Shown here one piece after another: positions 8,851-17,932 of a stretch of DNA of 64,000 nt. Below the pieces are notes generated by a model. It was not told the DNA's origin and ran no database searches. It was given only the letters and a program-made list of their open reading frames with translations. The stretch's first letter is position 1. Every line of letters begins with the position of its first letter. The stretch is from the NCBI RefSeq assembly GCF_000355695.1, contig NC_020891.1, positions 1,488,001 through 1,552,000 of the forward strand, in the 5' to 3' direction. Source of the DNA: Clavibacter nebraskensis NCPPB 2581. Lineage in GTDB: Bacteria; Actinomycetota; Actinomycetes; Actinomycetales; Microbacteriaceae. Made by a program: the position numbers and the translations under genes.

Positions 8851-9993
8851 TCAGGCGGCGGGCTCCTCCAGCTCGCCCCGCTCGATCGCCTCCCGCTCGA
8901 GCTCCCGCACGATCGGCAGCACCTGCGTGCCGAACTGCTCGATGTCCTCGAGGTAGTGCAGGAATCCGAGCAGCAGCAGGTCGACCCCGCGCTTGCGGTA
9001 CTCGACCATGCGGCGCGCGATCTGCTCCGGCGTACCGATGAGGCCCGTGCGGAAGCCGTCGTTGTACTGGACGAGATCGCGGAAGGTCGAGTCGGACCAC
9101 ATGCCCTTGCCGTCGCCGGTGGACGCGCCGGCCTGCTTCACGGCCTGCCGGAAGCCCTCGACGGCGTCGGGGTTCGCCTTCGCGACGATCTCCTCGAGCA
9201 CGTCCTGCGCCTCCTGCTCGGTGTCGCGCGCGATGACGAAGCCGTTGAGGCCGAACCTGACCCGCTCGGTGCGGCCGGCGGCGCGCGCGGAGGCGAGCAC
9301 GTCGGCGCGCTGCTCCTCGAAGCCCGCGAAGTCCTTGCCGTTGGAGAAGTACCAGTCCGTGACGCGGCCGCCCATCTCGCGGGCGTCCGTGCTGTTGCCG
9401 CCCATGAAGATCTCCGGGTGCGCGCGGCCGGGCACGTCCACGGGCGGCGGCTTGAGAGTGAAGTCGTGGATCCGGTAGAAGTCGCCGAGGTGCGTGAACT
9501 CCTCCTCGGTCCAGAGGCCGCGGAGCACGCGGATGAACTCCTCGGTGCGGCGGTAGCGCTCCCCGTGCTCGAGCCACGGTTCGCCGAACCCGACGAACTC
9601 GTCCTTCAGCCACCCGGACACGACGTTCACGGCGGCGCGGCCGTGCGACATGTGGTCGGCCGTGATGATCCACTTGGCCAGCACGCCCGGGTGCCAGAGA
9701 CCCGGGTGCACGGCCGCGATCACCTTGAGCCGCTCGGTCGCGAGCAGGAGGCCGAGCGAGAACGACGTCGACTCGTGCTGCTGGTCGGCGCCATAGGACG
9801 CGGCGTACCTGACCTGGCTCAGCGCGTAGTCGAAGCCGTTCCGCTCGGCGAGCTGCGCCACGCGGACGTTGAAGTCGAAGTCGAAGTAGGTGCGCTGCTC
9901 GATGTCGCTCGTCACGAGGCCGCCCGAGACGTTGGGGACCCAGTAGGCGAAGGACAGCGCGTCGGGGGATGCGGGAGGGGTGTCGTCTGTCAT
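8851..9993 (-). CDS. sfnG: FMNH2-dependent dimethylsulfone monooxygenase-like protein (SfnG family)
   Basis: This 380-residue luciferase-like (LLM class) flavin-dependent monooxygenase has near-signature SfnG segments: FAYWVPNVSGGLV at the N-terminus, ADQQHES, HPGLWHPG, AAVNVVSGW, EPWLEHGERYRR and LLLGFLHY near the C-terminus. SfnG oxidises dimethylsulfone to methanesulfinate in sulfur scavenging. The family match is strong by eye, but substrate identity is inferred. No flavin reductase, ssu or other sfn gene is adjacent, so the reduced flavin must come from elsewhere. It sits convergent to clpP2 and divergent from clpX, splitting the clp cluster. Confidence 0.82.
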   Translation of the reverse strand: MTDDTPPASPDALSFAYWVPNVSGGLVTSDIEQRTYFDFDFNVRVAQLAERNGFDYALSQVRYAASYGADQQHESTSFSLGLLLATERLKVIAAVHPGLWHPGVLAKWIITADHMSHGRAAVNVVSGWLKDEFVGFGEPWLEHGERYRRTEEFIRVLRGLWTEEEFTHLGDFYRIHDFTLKPPPVDVPGRAHPEIFMGGNSTDAREMGGRVTDWYFSNGKDFAGFEEQRADVLASARAAGRTERVRFGLNGFVIARDTEQEAQDVLEEIVAKANPDAVEGFRQAVKQAGASTGDGKGMWSDSTFRDLVQYNDGFRTGLIGTPEQIARRMVEYRKRGVDLLLLGFLHYLEDIEQFGTQVLPIVRELEREAIERGELEEPAA

Positions 9994-10121
9994 GCGGACA
10001 TGGTGGGCGACGCAGCCGGGAGCGTTCCCTCGTGTTGCGCAGTGTGACGGCGCATCGTCGCACATCGGGTCCTCCGACGGGCCGCGCCCCCAGGGGTCCG
10101 GAAGATGTCGGGCGCTCGGGT

Positions 10122-10127
10122 TAGGCT
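10122..10127 (+). promoter_or_regulatory. -10 element of the clpX promoter
   Basis: TAGGCT (preceded by T) lies 34 bases before the clpX ATG, leaving a short leader that carries GGAGGA at 10152-10157. The same hexamer recurs before other genes in the window. Confidence 0.55.
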
Positions 10128-10161
10128 CATTCCACATCGCACGGTTTCCGGGGAGGAATTC

Positions 10162-11442
10162 ATGGCACGCATCGGCGAGAGCGCGGATCTGCTCAAGTGC
10201 TCCTTCTGCGGGAAGAGCCAGAAGCAGGTCCAGCAGCTGATCGCGGGACCGGGCGTCTACATCTGCGACGAGTGCGTGGAGCTCTGCAACGAGATCATCG
10301 AGGAGCGCCTGGCCGAGGCCAGCGAGGAGACCACGGGCGAGTTCGACCTCCCGAAGCCGAAGGAGATCTTCGGCTTCCTCGACGAGTACGTCATCGGGCA
10401 GGAGGCCGCCAAGCGCGCGCTGTCCGTCGCGGTCTACAACCACTACAAGCGCGTCCGTGCCGTCAGCACCATCGGGCCGGCGGAGACGGTGGGCGACGAG
10501 ATCGAGATCGCCAAGAGCAACATCCTCCTCATCGGGCCCACCGGCTGCGGCAAGACCTACCTGGCGCAGACGCTGGCGAAGCGGTTGAACGTGCCGTTCG
10601 CGGTCGCGGACGCGACGGCCCTCACCGAGGCCGGCTACGTGGGCGAGGACGTGGAGAACATCCTCCTCAAGCTCATCCAGGCCGCCGACTACGACGTGAA
10701 GCGCGCCGAGACCGGGATCATCTACATCGACGAGGTCGACAAGATCGCCCGCAAGGCGGAGAACCCGAGCATCACGCGGGACGTGTCGGGCGAGGGCGTG
10801 CAGCAGGCGCTGCTGAAGATCCTCGAGGGCACGGTCGCCTCCGTGCCGCCGCAGGGGGGCCGCAAGCACCCGCACCAGGAGTTCATCCAGGTCGACACGA
10901 CCAACGTGCTGTTCATCGTCGCAGGCGCCTTCGCCGGGCTCGAGGACATCATCAGCCAGCGCGCGGGCAAGAAGGGCATCGGCTTCGGCGCCCCGCTGCA
11001 CCGCAAGGACGTCAACGCCGACGTGTTCGGCGAGGTGCTGCCGGAGGACCTGCACAAGTTCGGGCTCATCCCCGAGTTCATCGGGCGCCTCCCCGTCGTC
11101 ACCACGGTCACGCAGCTCGACCAGCGCGCGCTCATGGAGATCCTCACCAAGCCGCGCAACGCGCTCGTCCGCCAGTACCAGCGCATGTTCGAGCTCGACG
11201 GCGTGGAGCTGGAGTTCGAGCAGGGCGCCCTGGAGTCCATCGCCGACCTGGCCGTCCTCCGCCAGACGGGCGCCCGGGGCCTGCGCGCCATCCTCGAGGA
11301 GGTGCTCGGGCCGATCATGTTCGACATCCCCTCGGACGACGAGGTGGGTCGCGTGGTCATCACCCGCGAGTCGGTCGTGCAGAACGCCGCGCCCACCATC
11401 GTGCCGCGCGCCTCGATGCTCCGTGCGGAGAAGTCCGCCTGA
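10162..11442 (+). CDS. clpX: ATP-dependent Clp protease ATP-binding subunit ClpX
   Basis: This 426-residue AAA+ unfoldase feeds substrates to ClpP. The N-terminal zinc-binding domain has Cys13, 16, 35 and 38. Walker A is GPTGCGKT at about 125-132, the pore loop is AGYVGED, and Walker B is IIYIDEVDK. The GRKHP and GRLPVV motifs are further ClpX hallmarks. The start at 10162 follows GGGGAGGAATTC, a strong ribosome binding site, and gives the usual length. The upstream in-frame ATG at 10105 precedes the -10 element and is not credible. The transcript probably starts near 10134. Confidence 0.97.
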   Translation: MARIGESADLLKCSFCGKSQKQVQQLIAGPGVYICDECVELCNEIIEERLAEASEETTGEFDLPKPKEIFGFLDEYVIGQEAAKRALSVAVYNHYKRVRAVSTIGPAETVGDEIEIAKSNILLIGPTGCGKTYLAQTLAKRLNVPFAVADATALTEAGYVGEDVENILLKLIQAADYDVKRAETGIIYIDEVDKIARKAENPSITRDVSGEGVQQALLKILEGTVASVPPQGGRKHPHQEFIQVDTTNVLFIVAGAFAGLEDIISQRAGKKGIGFGAPLHRKDVNADVFGEVLPEDLHKFGLIPEFIGRLPVVTTVTQLDQRALMEILTKPRNALVRQYQRMFELDGVELEFEQGALESIADLAVLRQTGARGLRAILEEVLGPIMFDIPSDDEVGRVVITRESVVQNAAPTIVPRASMLRAEKSA

Positions 11443-11461
11443 TCGAGCCCCACGCCCGGAG

Positions 11462-11506
11462 ACGCCGAGAGCGCCGCACCCGTGAGGGGCGCGGCGCTCT
11501 CGGCGT
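11462..11506. terminator. Bidirectional terminator between clpX and the M3 peptidase
   Basis: A 16-bp stem (11462-11477 with 11491-11506) and 13-base loop lie between two convergent stop codons. Confidence 0.85.
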
Positions 11507-11519
11507 GCAGGGGCCAGGA

Positions 11520-13583
11520 TCAGTCGGCGAGGCCCCGGCGCGCGAGCAGCGGCTCGATCACCGCGTCGCGGCCGCGGAAGTCGCGGTACGCCTCCAGCGG
11601 GTCCTTCGAACCGCCGACGCCGAGGAGACGCGCGCGGAATCGGTCGCCGTTGGCGCGCGTCAGTCCGCCGTTCTCGTGGAACCACTCGACGGTGTCCGCG
11701 TCGAGCACCTCGCTCCAGATGTAGGAGTAGTAGCCGGCGTCGTAGCCGCCCGCGAAGGTGTGCTGGAAGTAGCTCGACGCGTAGCGGGGGAGGACGGCCG
11801 GCACGTCGAGCCCCACGGCGGCGAGGGCCTCGGCCTGGAACGCGTCGACGTCCTCCACGACGTCGGCGACGCCGATCCGGTGCCACGCCTGGTCGAGGAG
11901 CGCGGCACCCAGGTACTCGCTCGTGAGGAAGCCCTCGTTGAACGCGGAGGAGGCCTGCACGGCGGCGACGAGGTCGTCGGGCATGGGCTCGCCCGTCTCG
12001 TGGTGCACGGCGTAGGAGGCGAGGATCTCCGGCCACAGCATCCACATCTCGTTCACCTGGCTGGGGAACTCGACGAAGTCGCGGAACACGTTCGTGCCGG
12101 CGAAGCGCGGGTAGGTGACGCGGGCGAAGAGGCCGTGCAGCGCGTGCCCGAACTCGTGGAAGAGCGTGTTCGTCTCGTCGTAGCTAAGGAGCGTGGGCTG
12201 GCCGGCGGGCGGCTTCGGGACGTTGAGGTTGTTGAGCACGACCGTGGGCGTGTCGAGGAGGGCGCTCTGCGAGATGAGCGGGTTCATCCACGCGCCGCCG
12301 CGCTTCGAGTCGCGCGTGTGGAGGTCGAGCACGTAGAGGCCGACGGGGGATCCGTCCTCGTCGCGCACCTCGAAGACGCGCGTGTCCGGGTGGTACGCGA
12401 CGATGTCGTCGCGCTCGGCGAACGTGACGCCGTAGAGGGCGGTCGCAGCACGGAACACGCCGTCGTGGAGGACCCGCTCCGCCTCGAGGTAGGGGCGCAT
12501 GCGCTCGGTGTCGACGTCGTAGCGCTCCGTGCGCACCTTCTCGCTGTAGAACGCCCAGTCCCAGGCGGCGAGCTCGAACGTCGGCTCGCCGCGCTCCTCC
12601 TGCGTGCGGTCGATCACGCGCTGCAGCTCGACGGCCTCGGCCCGGGCGTTGCGGGCCGCGGCCGGGGCGAGGCGTCCGAGCATGTCGGCGACGGCCTCGG
12701 GCGTGCGAGCCGTCTGGTCGGCGGTGACCGCGGCGGCGTGGCTCGGGAAGCCGAGGAGGGCCGCGCGCTCGGCGCGGATGCGGGTGATCTCGAGCACCAG
12801 TGGGCGGTTGTCGTGCTCGTTCTCCCGAGCGCCGCGGGCGAGCGACGCCTCCATGATCCGCTGGCGCAGGCCCCGGTCCGTGAGCTGCGACAGGTACGGG
12901 TGGCCGGTCGGCAGCACCAGCGTGATGAGGTGCTTCCCCTCCAGCCCGCGGTCGGCGGCGGCCTGCGCGGCCGCCGCGATGGCGCCCGCGCCCAGGCCGT
13001 CGAGCTCGGCCTCGTCGTCGACGACGACGGCCAGTTCGTTGGTGTCCTCGAGCAGGTTCGACTCGAAGCGCGTGGTGAGCACCGAGAGGCGGCTGTTGAG
13101 GTCGCGGAGACGCTCCTTCGCGTCGTCGTCGAGGCCCGCGCCCGCGATCGTGAACTCGGCCAGGTAGCGCTCGACGAGGTAGACGGACTCGGCGTCGGGG
13201 CCGGAGTCGTGGCGCGCGTCGTGGACGGCGCGGATCCGGGCGTAGAGCGCGGAGTCGAGGCGGATCGCGTCCTCGTGCGCGGCGAGCTCGGGGGCGATCT
13301 CCGCCTCGAGCTCGCGCGTGAAGGGGGAGCTGTCGGACGAGGTGAGGGTGAAGAAGACGTGGCTGACGCGGTCGAGGATCCGGCCGGATCGCTCGAGCGC
13401 GACGAGCGTGTTCTCGAAGGTCGGCGGCTCGGTGGACGCCGCGATGGCGCGGACCTCCGCGAGGTGCTCGGCGATGCCCGCCTCGAACGCGGGGCGGAAG
13501 TGCTCCTCGCGGATGTCGGCGAAGGGCGGCATGCCGTGGGGGAGGGAGCTCGGTTCGAGGAAGGGGTTCTCGGGCGTCGTCAT
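11520..13583 (-). CDS. M3 family metallopeptidase (Dcp/oligopeptidase A type)
   Basis: This 687-residue cytoplasmic zinc peptidase cleaves short peptides. The active site FHEFGHALH lies around residue 475, and the downstream FVEFPSQVNEMW segment supplies the third zinc ligand. Both are typical of peptidyl-dipeptidase Dcp and oligopeptidase A. There is no signal peptide. The position next to clpX fits a role in finishing degradation of Clp products, although that is inference. The ATG at 13583 has no leader: a TAGGCT hexamer ends 6 bases upstream, so translation is probably leaderless. Confidence 0.93.
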   Translation of the reverse strand: MTTPENPFLEPSSLPHGMPPFADIREEHFRPAFEAGIAEHLAEVRAIAASTEPPTFENTLVALERSGRILDRVSHVFFTLTSSDSSPFTRELEAEIAPELAAHEDAIRLDSALYARIRAVHDARHDSGPDAESVYLVERYLAEFTIAGAGLDDDAKERLRDLNSRLSVLTTRFESNLLEDTNELAVVVDDEAELDGLGAGAIAAAAQAAADRGLEGKHLITLVLPTGHPYLSQLTDRGLRQRIMEASLARGARENEHDNRPLVLEITRIRAERAALLGFPSHAAAVTADQTARTPEAVADMLGRLAPAAARNARAEAVELQRVIDRTQEERGEPTFELAAWDWAFYSEKVRTERYDVDTERMRPYLEAERVLHDGVFRAATALYGVTFAERDDIVAYHPDTRVFEVRDEDGSPVGLYVLDLHTRDSKRGGAWMNPLISQSALLDTPTVVLNNLNVPKPPAGQPTLLSYDETNTLFHEFGHALHGLFARVTYPRFAGTNVFRDFVEFPSQVNEMWMLWPEILASYAVHHETGEPMPDDLVAAVQASSAFNEGFLTSEYLGAALLDQAWHRIGVADVVEDVDAFQAEALAAVGLDVPAVLPRYASSYFQHTFAGGYDAGYYSYIWSEVLDADTVEWFHENGGLTRANGDRFRARLLGVGGSKDPLEAYRDFRGRDAVIEPLLARRGLAD

Positions 13584-13586
13584 GTT

Positions 13587-13619
13587 CCGAGCCTAGGCCG
13601 GGCGGCGACCTAGGCTCGG
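13587..13619. promoter_or_regulatory. Symmetrical divergent leaderless promoter
   Basis: Two perfect 11-bp arms, CCGAGCCTAGG (13587-13597) and CCTAGGCTCGG (13609-13619), are separated by 11 bases. Each arm contains TAGGCT reading outward, and each hexamer ends exactly 6 bases before a start codon (ATG 13583 on minus, GTG 13623 on plus). The element is therefore either a pair of mirrored -10 boxes or a dyad operator over them. Confidence 0.7.
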
Positions 13620-13622
13620 GGG

Positions 13623-14426
13623 GTGAAGATCGAGCGATACACCCACGGCCACCACGAGAGCGTCCTCCGCGTGCACAGCGCGCGGACCGTGCGGAACTCC
13701 GCGGCCTACCTCGAGCCGCACCTGCGGCCGGGCCTGGACGTGCTGGACGTGGGCAGCGGACCCGGGACCATCACGGTGGAGATCGCCGACCTCGTCGCGC
13801 CGGGGCGCGTGGTCGGCCTCGACATGTCGGAGGACGTCGTGCGGCAGGCCGCCGAGCTGGCGGGGTCGCGCGGCACGGCGAACGTCGAGTTCGTCACGGG
13901 GTCCGTGTACGAGCTGCCCTACGCCGACGCGTCGTTCGACGTCGTCCACGCGCACCAGGTGCTGCAGCACGTGGGCGATCCCGTCCGCGCGCTGGCGGAG
14001 ATGCGTCGCGTCACGCGCCCGGGCGGGCTCGTGGCGGCGCGCGACGTCATCTACTCGAAGGTGGCGCTGTTCCCCGAGTCGGACGGGCTGCGGCTCTGGG
14101 CGGACGTGTACCTGCCCGTCCACCGGGCGAACGGCGGCGAGCCCGACGCGGGATCCCGGCTGAAGGCCTGGGCGCGCGAGGCGGGCTTCACCGAGATCAC
14201 GTCGAGCGCGTCCGTGTGGTGCTTCTCCTCGGACGACGAGCGGGCCTGGTGGGGCGGCGCGTGGGCCGACCGCGCGGTCGCGTCGGCGTTCGCCGGGCAG
14301 GCCCGCGAGGGCGGGTTCGCGACGGACGACGACCTCCGGGCCATCCGCGCCGGCTGGCAGGAGTGGGCCGCGGACGACGACGGCTTCCTCGCGATGCCGC
14401 ACGGCGAGATCCTCGCCCGGCGCTGA
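13623..14426 (+). CDS. Class I SAM-dependent methyltransferase (UbiE/Methyltransf_11 type)
   Basis: This 267-residue soluble protein has a Rossmann SAM-binding motif, VLDVGSGPGTITVEIA, at about residues 40-55. The acidic motif II is GLDMSE, post-motif VVHAHQVLQHV, and RVTRPGGLV marks motif III. The substrate cannot be deduced. GTG at 13623 follows TAGGCT by 6 bases and there is no Shine-Dalgarno spacing, so it is probably translated from a leaderless mRNA. It diverges from the M3 peptidase gene with a 39-base gap. Confidence 0.88.
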   Translation: MKIERYTHGHHESVLRVHSARTVRNSAAYLEPHLRPGLDVLDVGSGPGTITVEIADLVAPGRVVGLDMSEDVVRQAAELAGSRGTANVEFVTGSVYELPYADASFDVVHAHQVLQHVGDPVRALAEMRRVTRPGGLVAARDVIYSKVALFPESDGLRLWADVYLPVHRANGGEPDAGSRLKAWAREAGFTEITSSASVWCFSSDDERAWWGGAWADRAVASAFAGQAREGGFATDDDLRAIRAGWQEWAADDDGFLAMPHGEILARR

Positions 14427-14438
14427 CGCGGTGGACGG

Positions 14439-14702
14439 TCAGTCGTCGAAGGGGTCGTCCGTCGACTCGCCGGGGATCGTGATGGTCGCCGCGTCCTCGA
14501 TCGGGTCGTAGCGGATGACTGTGCCGTCGTCGAGCTCGACGACGGGCTTCCGCTCGAGCCACGTCAGCGTCCAGCGCCACTGCGAGGTGTCGGTCTCGAG
14601 GGCGACGATGTCGGACTCGACGGTCTTCACGGCGAGGAGGACGACCTCGGGGAGTTCCGCCGGCGCGGTGCCGCCGACGGGCCAGCGGGTGCCGAGCTGC
14701 AT
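14439..14702 (-). CDS. Hypothetical 87-residue protein, last gene of the valS operon
   Basis: This small acidic protein contains LAVKTVESDIVALETDTSQWRWTLT-like sequence and a C-terminus rich in Asp (DDPFDD). There is no membrane segment, signal or recognised domain. Its ATG overlaps the GNAT stop codon by one base (TGATG), indicating translational coupling in a valS-GNAT-this gene operon. The downstream methyltransferase is convergent, 12 bases away. Function is unknown. Confidence 0.75.
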   Translation of the reverse strand: MQLGTRWPVGGTAPAELPEVVLLAVKTVESDIVALETDTSQWRWTLTWLERKPVVELDDGTVIRYDPIEDAATITIPGESTDDPFDD

Positions 14703-15154
14703 CAGACGTCCTGCTCGTAGGTGACCCACGTGGTGCGGCGGGCGACCCGGTCGTAGAGGCGCTGCGCGTCGGCGTTGTCCTCGGCGGTGATCCAGCGGAG
14801 CATGCTCGCGCCGTCGCGGCGCGCGACCTCGGCGACCGCGGCGATGAGCTGCTCGCCCACGCCCTGTCGGCGCGAGATCTCGCGCACGTACAGGTCGTCG
14901 ACGAGGAGGCCGTCGGTGCCGCGGGCGAGGCGCGAGAAGCGGTGGAAGTGCGCGAGGCCGACGAGGGCGCCCTCGTGCGCGTCGTCGACGGCGACGACCG
15001 CGGAGCTGGCGTGCGCGTCGTCGACGAGGTGGCTCCACGCGAGCACGGCGGCCTCGTCCGTCAGCTCGGTGCCGTAGAAGTCGGCGTAGCCCGCGAACAG
15101 GTCGAACCAGGGGAAGAAGTCGCCGTCGCGGACGGGGCGGATCGAGATGGTCAT
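14702..15154 (-). CDS. GNAT family N-acetyltransferase
   Basis: This 150-residue protein starts with TISIRPVRDGD, typical of GNATs. The acetyl-CoA-binding motif A is LYVREISRRQGVGEQLI (R-R-x-G-x-G), followed by ITAEDNADAQRLYDRV, the usual motif B. It acetylates an unknown amine or protein. The ATG overlaps the valS stop in an ATGA arrangement, so it is co-transcribed and coupled to valS. A role linked to tRNA charging is possible but not shown. Confidence 0.9.
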   Translation of the reverse strand: MTISIRPVRDGDFFPWFDLFAGYADFYGTELTDEAAVLAWSHLVDDAHASSAVVAVDDAHEGALVGLAHFHRFSRLARGTDGLLVDDLYVREISRRQGVGEQLIAAVAEVARRDGASMLRWITAEDNADAQRLYDRVARRTTWVTYEQDV

Positions 15155-17796
15155 GCGTCGGTCTCCTCGTGCTGCTCGGCGGTCGCGAGTGTGATGCGGG
15201 TGACGGCGGGGCCGTCCCCCTCGGTGAAGGTCAGGTCGGTGATGCGGCCCACGGCGCGGAGGTCCCGCGCCACGAGCTCGAGCGAGCGGATGTCCTCGGG
15301 CGAGGCGGCGACGACCGCCTCGGCGACGGGCGTCTTCTGCGAGGCCTTGGCGTCGGTCTTGGCGCGGCGGATCCCCACGAGCGCGCGGCCGGCGAGGGCC
15401 AGCAGCCGCGGGTCGGGCGCGCCGCCGGTGGCGGGGGCGTCGGGGGTCGGGGCGGTCGGCCACACGGAGGTGTGGATCGAGCCGTCGTGCGACCAGCTCC
15501 ACGCCTCCTCCGCCGCGAACGGCACGAAGGGCGCGAACAGGCGCAGCAGGACGTCGAGGGCCTCGCGGAGCGCCGCGACCGCGGATCCCCGGTCGGCCGG
15601 ATCGGCGTCGGCCGAGTAGGCGCGGTCCTTGACGAGCTCGAGGTAGTCGTCGCAGAAGGTCCAGAAGAAGCTCTCCGTGACCTCGAGCGCGCGGGCGTGG
15701 TCGTATTCCTCGAGCGCGGTCGTCGCGGTCTCCACGACCTCGGCGAGGGCGGCGAGCATGCCCACGTCGATGGCGTGCGTCGCACGGGCGCCCTCCGGGG
15801 CCTCGAAGGAGAGGATGAACTTCGCGGCGTTGAGCACCTTGATCGCGAGCCGGCGGCCGATCTTGATCTGCGTCGGGTTCTGCGGGTCCATCGCGGCGTC
15901 GACGCCGAGGCGGGCCGAGGCGGCCCAGTAGCGCACCGCGTCGGAGCCGAACTGCTCGAGCGTGGCCGCCGGGGTCACGACGTTGCCCTTGGACTTCGAC
16001 ATCTTCTTGCGGTCGGGGTCGAGGATCCAGCCGGAGATCGCGGCCGTCTTCCACGGCGCCGTCCCGTGCTCCAGCTCGGCGCGGAGGACCGTGGAGAAGA
16101 GCCACGTGCGGATGATGTCCTGGCCCTGCGGGCGCATCGAGAACGGGAAGACGAGGCCGAACAGCTCCGGGTCGCGCTCCCAGCCGCCCGCGAGCTGTGG
16201 GGTGAGCGAGGAGGTGGCCCAGGTGTCCATGACGTCGAGCTCGCCCTGGAAGCCGCCGGGCACGCCGCGCTGGTCCTCCGTGTAGCCGGGGGCGGGGTCC
16301 GACGACGGGTCGACGGGCAGCTGGTCCTCGGTGGGCGTGATGGCCTTCTCGAACTCCGGGTTGCCGTCGGCGTCGAGCGGGTACCAGACGGGCAACGGGA
16401 CGCCGAAGAAGCGCTGGCGGGAGACGAGCCAGTCGCCGTTGAGTCCGCCGACCCAGTTCTCGTAGCGGACGCGCATGAAGTCGGGCACGAAGCCGATCTC
16501 GCGGCCGCGGCCGATGAGGCCCGCGCGGAGCTCTTCGTCCCGGCCGCCGTTGCGGATGTACCACTGGCGGGTGGAGACGATCTCGAGCGGCTTGTCGCCC
16601 TTCTCGTAGAACTTCACGGGGTGGGTGATCTTGCGCGGCTCGCCGATGAGCTCGCGGGACTCCGTGAGCAGCTCGACCATCGCCGCCTTCGCGGAGAACA
16701 CGGTCTTGCCGGCGAGGGCGGCGTAGGCCTCGCGACCGGCCTCCGACGTGATCGCGGCGGGCGCCTCGGAGACGATGCGGCCGTCGAAGCCGACGATCGC
16801 ACGGTTCTCGAGCTGCAGCTCGCGCCACCAGACGACGTCGTTGAGGTCGCCGAAGGTGCAGACCATGGCGATGCCGGATCCCTTGTCGGGCTGCGCGAGG
16901 TGGTGCGCGAGCACGGGGACCTCGACGCCGAAGACGGGCGTCGTGACCGTGGTGCCGAACAGGCCCTGGTAGCGCTCGTCGTCCGGGTGCGCGACGAGGG
17001 CGACGCACGCCGCGAGGAGCTCGGGGCGCGTGGTGTCGATGATCACGTCGTCGCCGTCGGGGCGGTGGAACGCGAGGCGGTGGTAGGCGCTCGGCTGCTC
17101 GCGGTCCTCGAGCTCGGCCTGCGCGACGGCGGTGCGGAAGGTGACGTCCCACAGGGTGGGGGCGTCGGCCTGGTACGCCTCGCCGCGGGCGAGGTTGCGG
17201 AGGAACGCGCGCTGCGAGGCGACCTGCGCCTCGGCGCCGATGGTGCGGTAGCTCTGGCGCCAGTCGACGCTCAGGCCGAGCGTGCGGAAGAGGTCCTCGA
17301 ACTGCTTCTCGTCCTCCTCGGTGAGGCGCTCGCACAGCTCGATGAAGTTGCGGCGGGAGATGGGCTGCTGGTCGCCGGGCTTCGACGTGCCGCCCGTCTC
17401 CGCGGGCTGGTACGCGGGGTCGTAGGGGAGCGTCGGGTCGCAGCGGACGCCGTAGAAGTTCTGGACGCGGCGCTCGGTGGGGAGGCCGTTGTCGTCCCAG
17501 CCGAGCGGGTAGAAGACGCTCTCGCCGCGCATGCGGCGGTAGCGGGCGACGACGTCGGTGTGCGTGTAGCTGAAGACGTGGCCGATGTGCAGGGATCCGC
17601 TCGCCGTGGGCGGCGGGGTGTCGATGGAGAAGACGGTGCCGGAGGCGGCCTCGTCGCGGCGGAAGTCGTACGTGCCGTCGGCCTGCCAGCGCCTGCCCCA
17701 CTTCGCCTCGAGCCCCTCGAGGGCGGGCTTGTCGGGGATCCGGGCGACCTGTCCGGTCGTCTCCTGGGCGGTGTCCGGACGTCGTTCGTCTACCAT
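15151..17796 (-). CDS. valS: Valine--tRNA ligase
   Basis: This 881-residue class Ia synthetase charges tRNA-Val in the cytoplasm. HIGH is at residues 70-73 and KMSKS at 598-602. Between them are the CP1 editing domain with DTTRPE and the WYPLD/WFVSRQ-type segments of ValRS. The C-terminal anticodon-binding domain ends without an evident long coiled-coil. The ATG at 17796 gives an N-terminus beginning shortly before the PDKPALEGLEAKW segment. Coupled GNAT and small-protein genes follow. The upstream hairpin at 17884 separates it from pckG. Confidence 0.96.
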   Translation of the reverse strand: MVDERRPDTAQETTGQVARIPDKPALEGLEAKWGRRWQADGTYDFRRDEAASGTVFSIDTPPPTASGSLHIGHVFSYTHTDVVARYRRMRGESVFYPLGWDDNGLPTERRVQNFYGVRCDPTLPYDPAYQPAETGGTSKPGDQQPISRRNFIELCERLTEEDEKQFEDLFRTLGLSVDWRQSYRTIGAEAQVASQRAFLRNLARGEAYQADAPTLWDVTFRTAVAQAELEDREQPSAYHRLAFHRPDGDDVIIDTTRPELLAACVALVAHPDDERYQGLFGTTVTTPVFGVEVPVLAHHLAQPDKGSGIAMVCTFGDLNDVVWWRELQLENRAIVGFDGRIVSEAPAAITSEAGREAYAALAGKTVFSAKAAMVELLTESRELIGEPRKITHPVKFYEKGDKPLEIVSTRQWYIRNGGRDEELRAGLIGRGREIGFVPDFMRVRYENWVGGLNGDWLVSRQRFFGVPLPVWYPLDADGNPEFEKAITPTEDQLPVDPSSDPAPGYTEDQRGVPGGFQGELDVMDTWATSSLTPQLAGGWERDPELFGLVFPFSMRPQGQDIIRTWLFSTVLRAELEHGTAPWKTAAISGWILDPDRKKMSKSKGNVVTPAATLEQFGSDAVRYWAASARLGVDAAMDPQNPTQIKIGRRLAIKVLNAAKFILSFEAPEGARATHAIDVGMLAALAEVVETATTALEEYDHARALEVTESFFWTFCDDYLELVKDRAYSADADPADRGSAVAALREALDVLLRLFAPFVPFAAEEAWSWSHDGSIHTSVWPTAPTPDAPATGGAPDPRLLALAGRALVGIRRAKTDAKASQKTPVAEAVVAASPEDIRSLELVARDLRAVGRITDLTFTEGDGPAVTRITLATAEQHEETDA

Positions 17797-17883
17797 GCGT
17801 GCTCCGGTTCCCTCAGTGTGGACGGCACCGTGTCGATGGTGAGGTGCCTTCTGTGCGGGATCCACGCTACCGGATGGGGGCGC

Positions 17884-17928
17884 GGAGGCCGGATGCGGGG
17901 GCGGCGACGACCCCCGCATCCGGCCTCC
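17884..17928 (-). terminator. Terminator hairpin after pckG
   Basis: A perfect 18-bp stem (17884-17901 with 17911-17928) and 9-base loop begin 4 bases after the pckG stop codon on the minus strand. This insulates valS from pckG. Confidence 0.85.
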
Positions 17929-17932
17929 CCGG

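Noticed and set aside
10105-10161. Upstream in-frame start for clpX
   Set aside because: It lies upstream of the -10 element and far from the strong GGAGGA, and adds residues not found in ClpX.
8851-12045. Continuous 1064-codon frame joining the sfnG-like gene to sequence opposite clpX
   Set aside because: The upstream part is the antisense shadow of clpX and the M3 gene; the monooxygenase begins at 9993.
17797-17932. T-box leader before valS
   Set aside because: No T-box consensus or GTC/GTG specifier stem is seen; the only structure is the pckG terminator.
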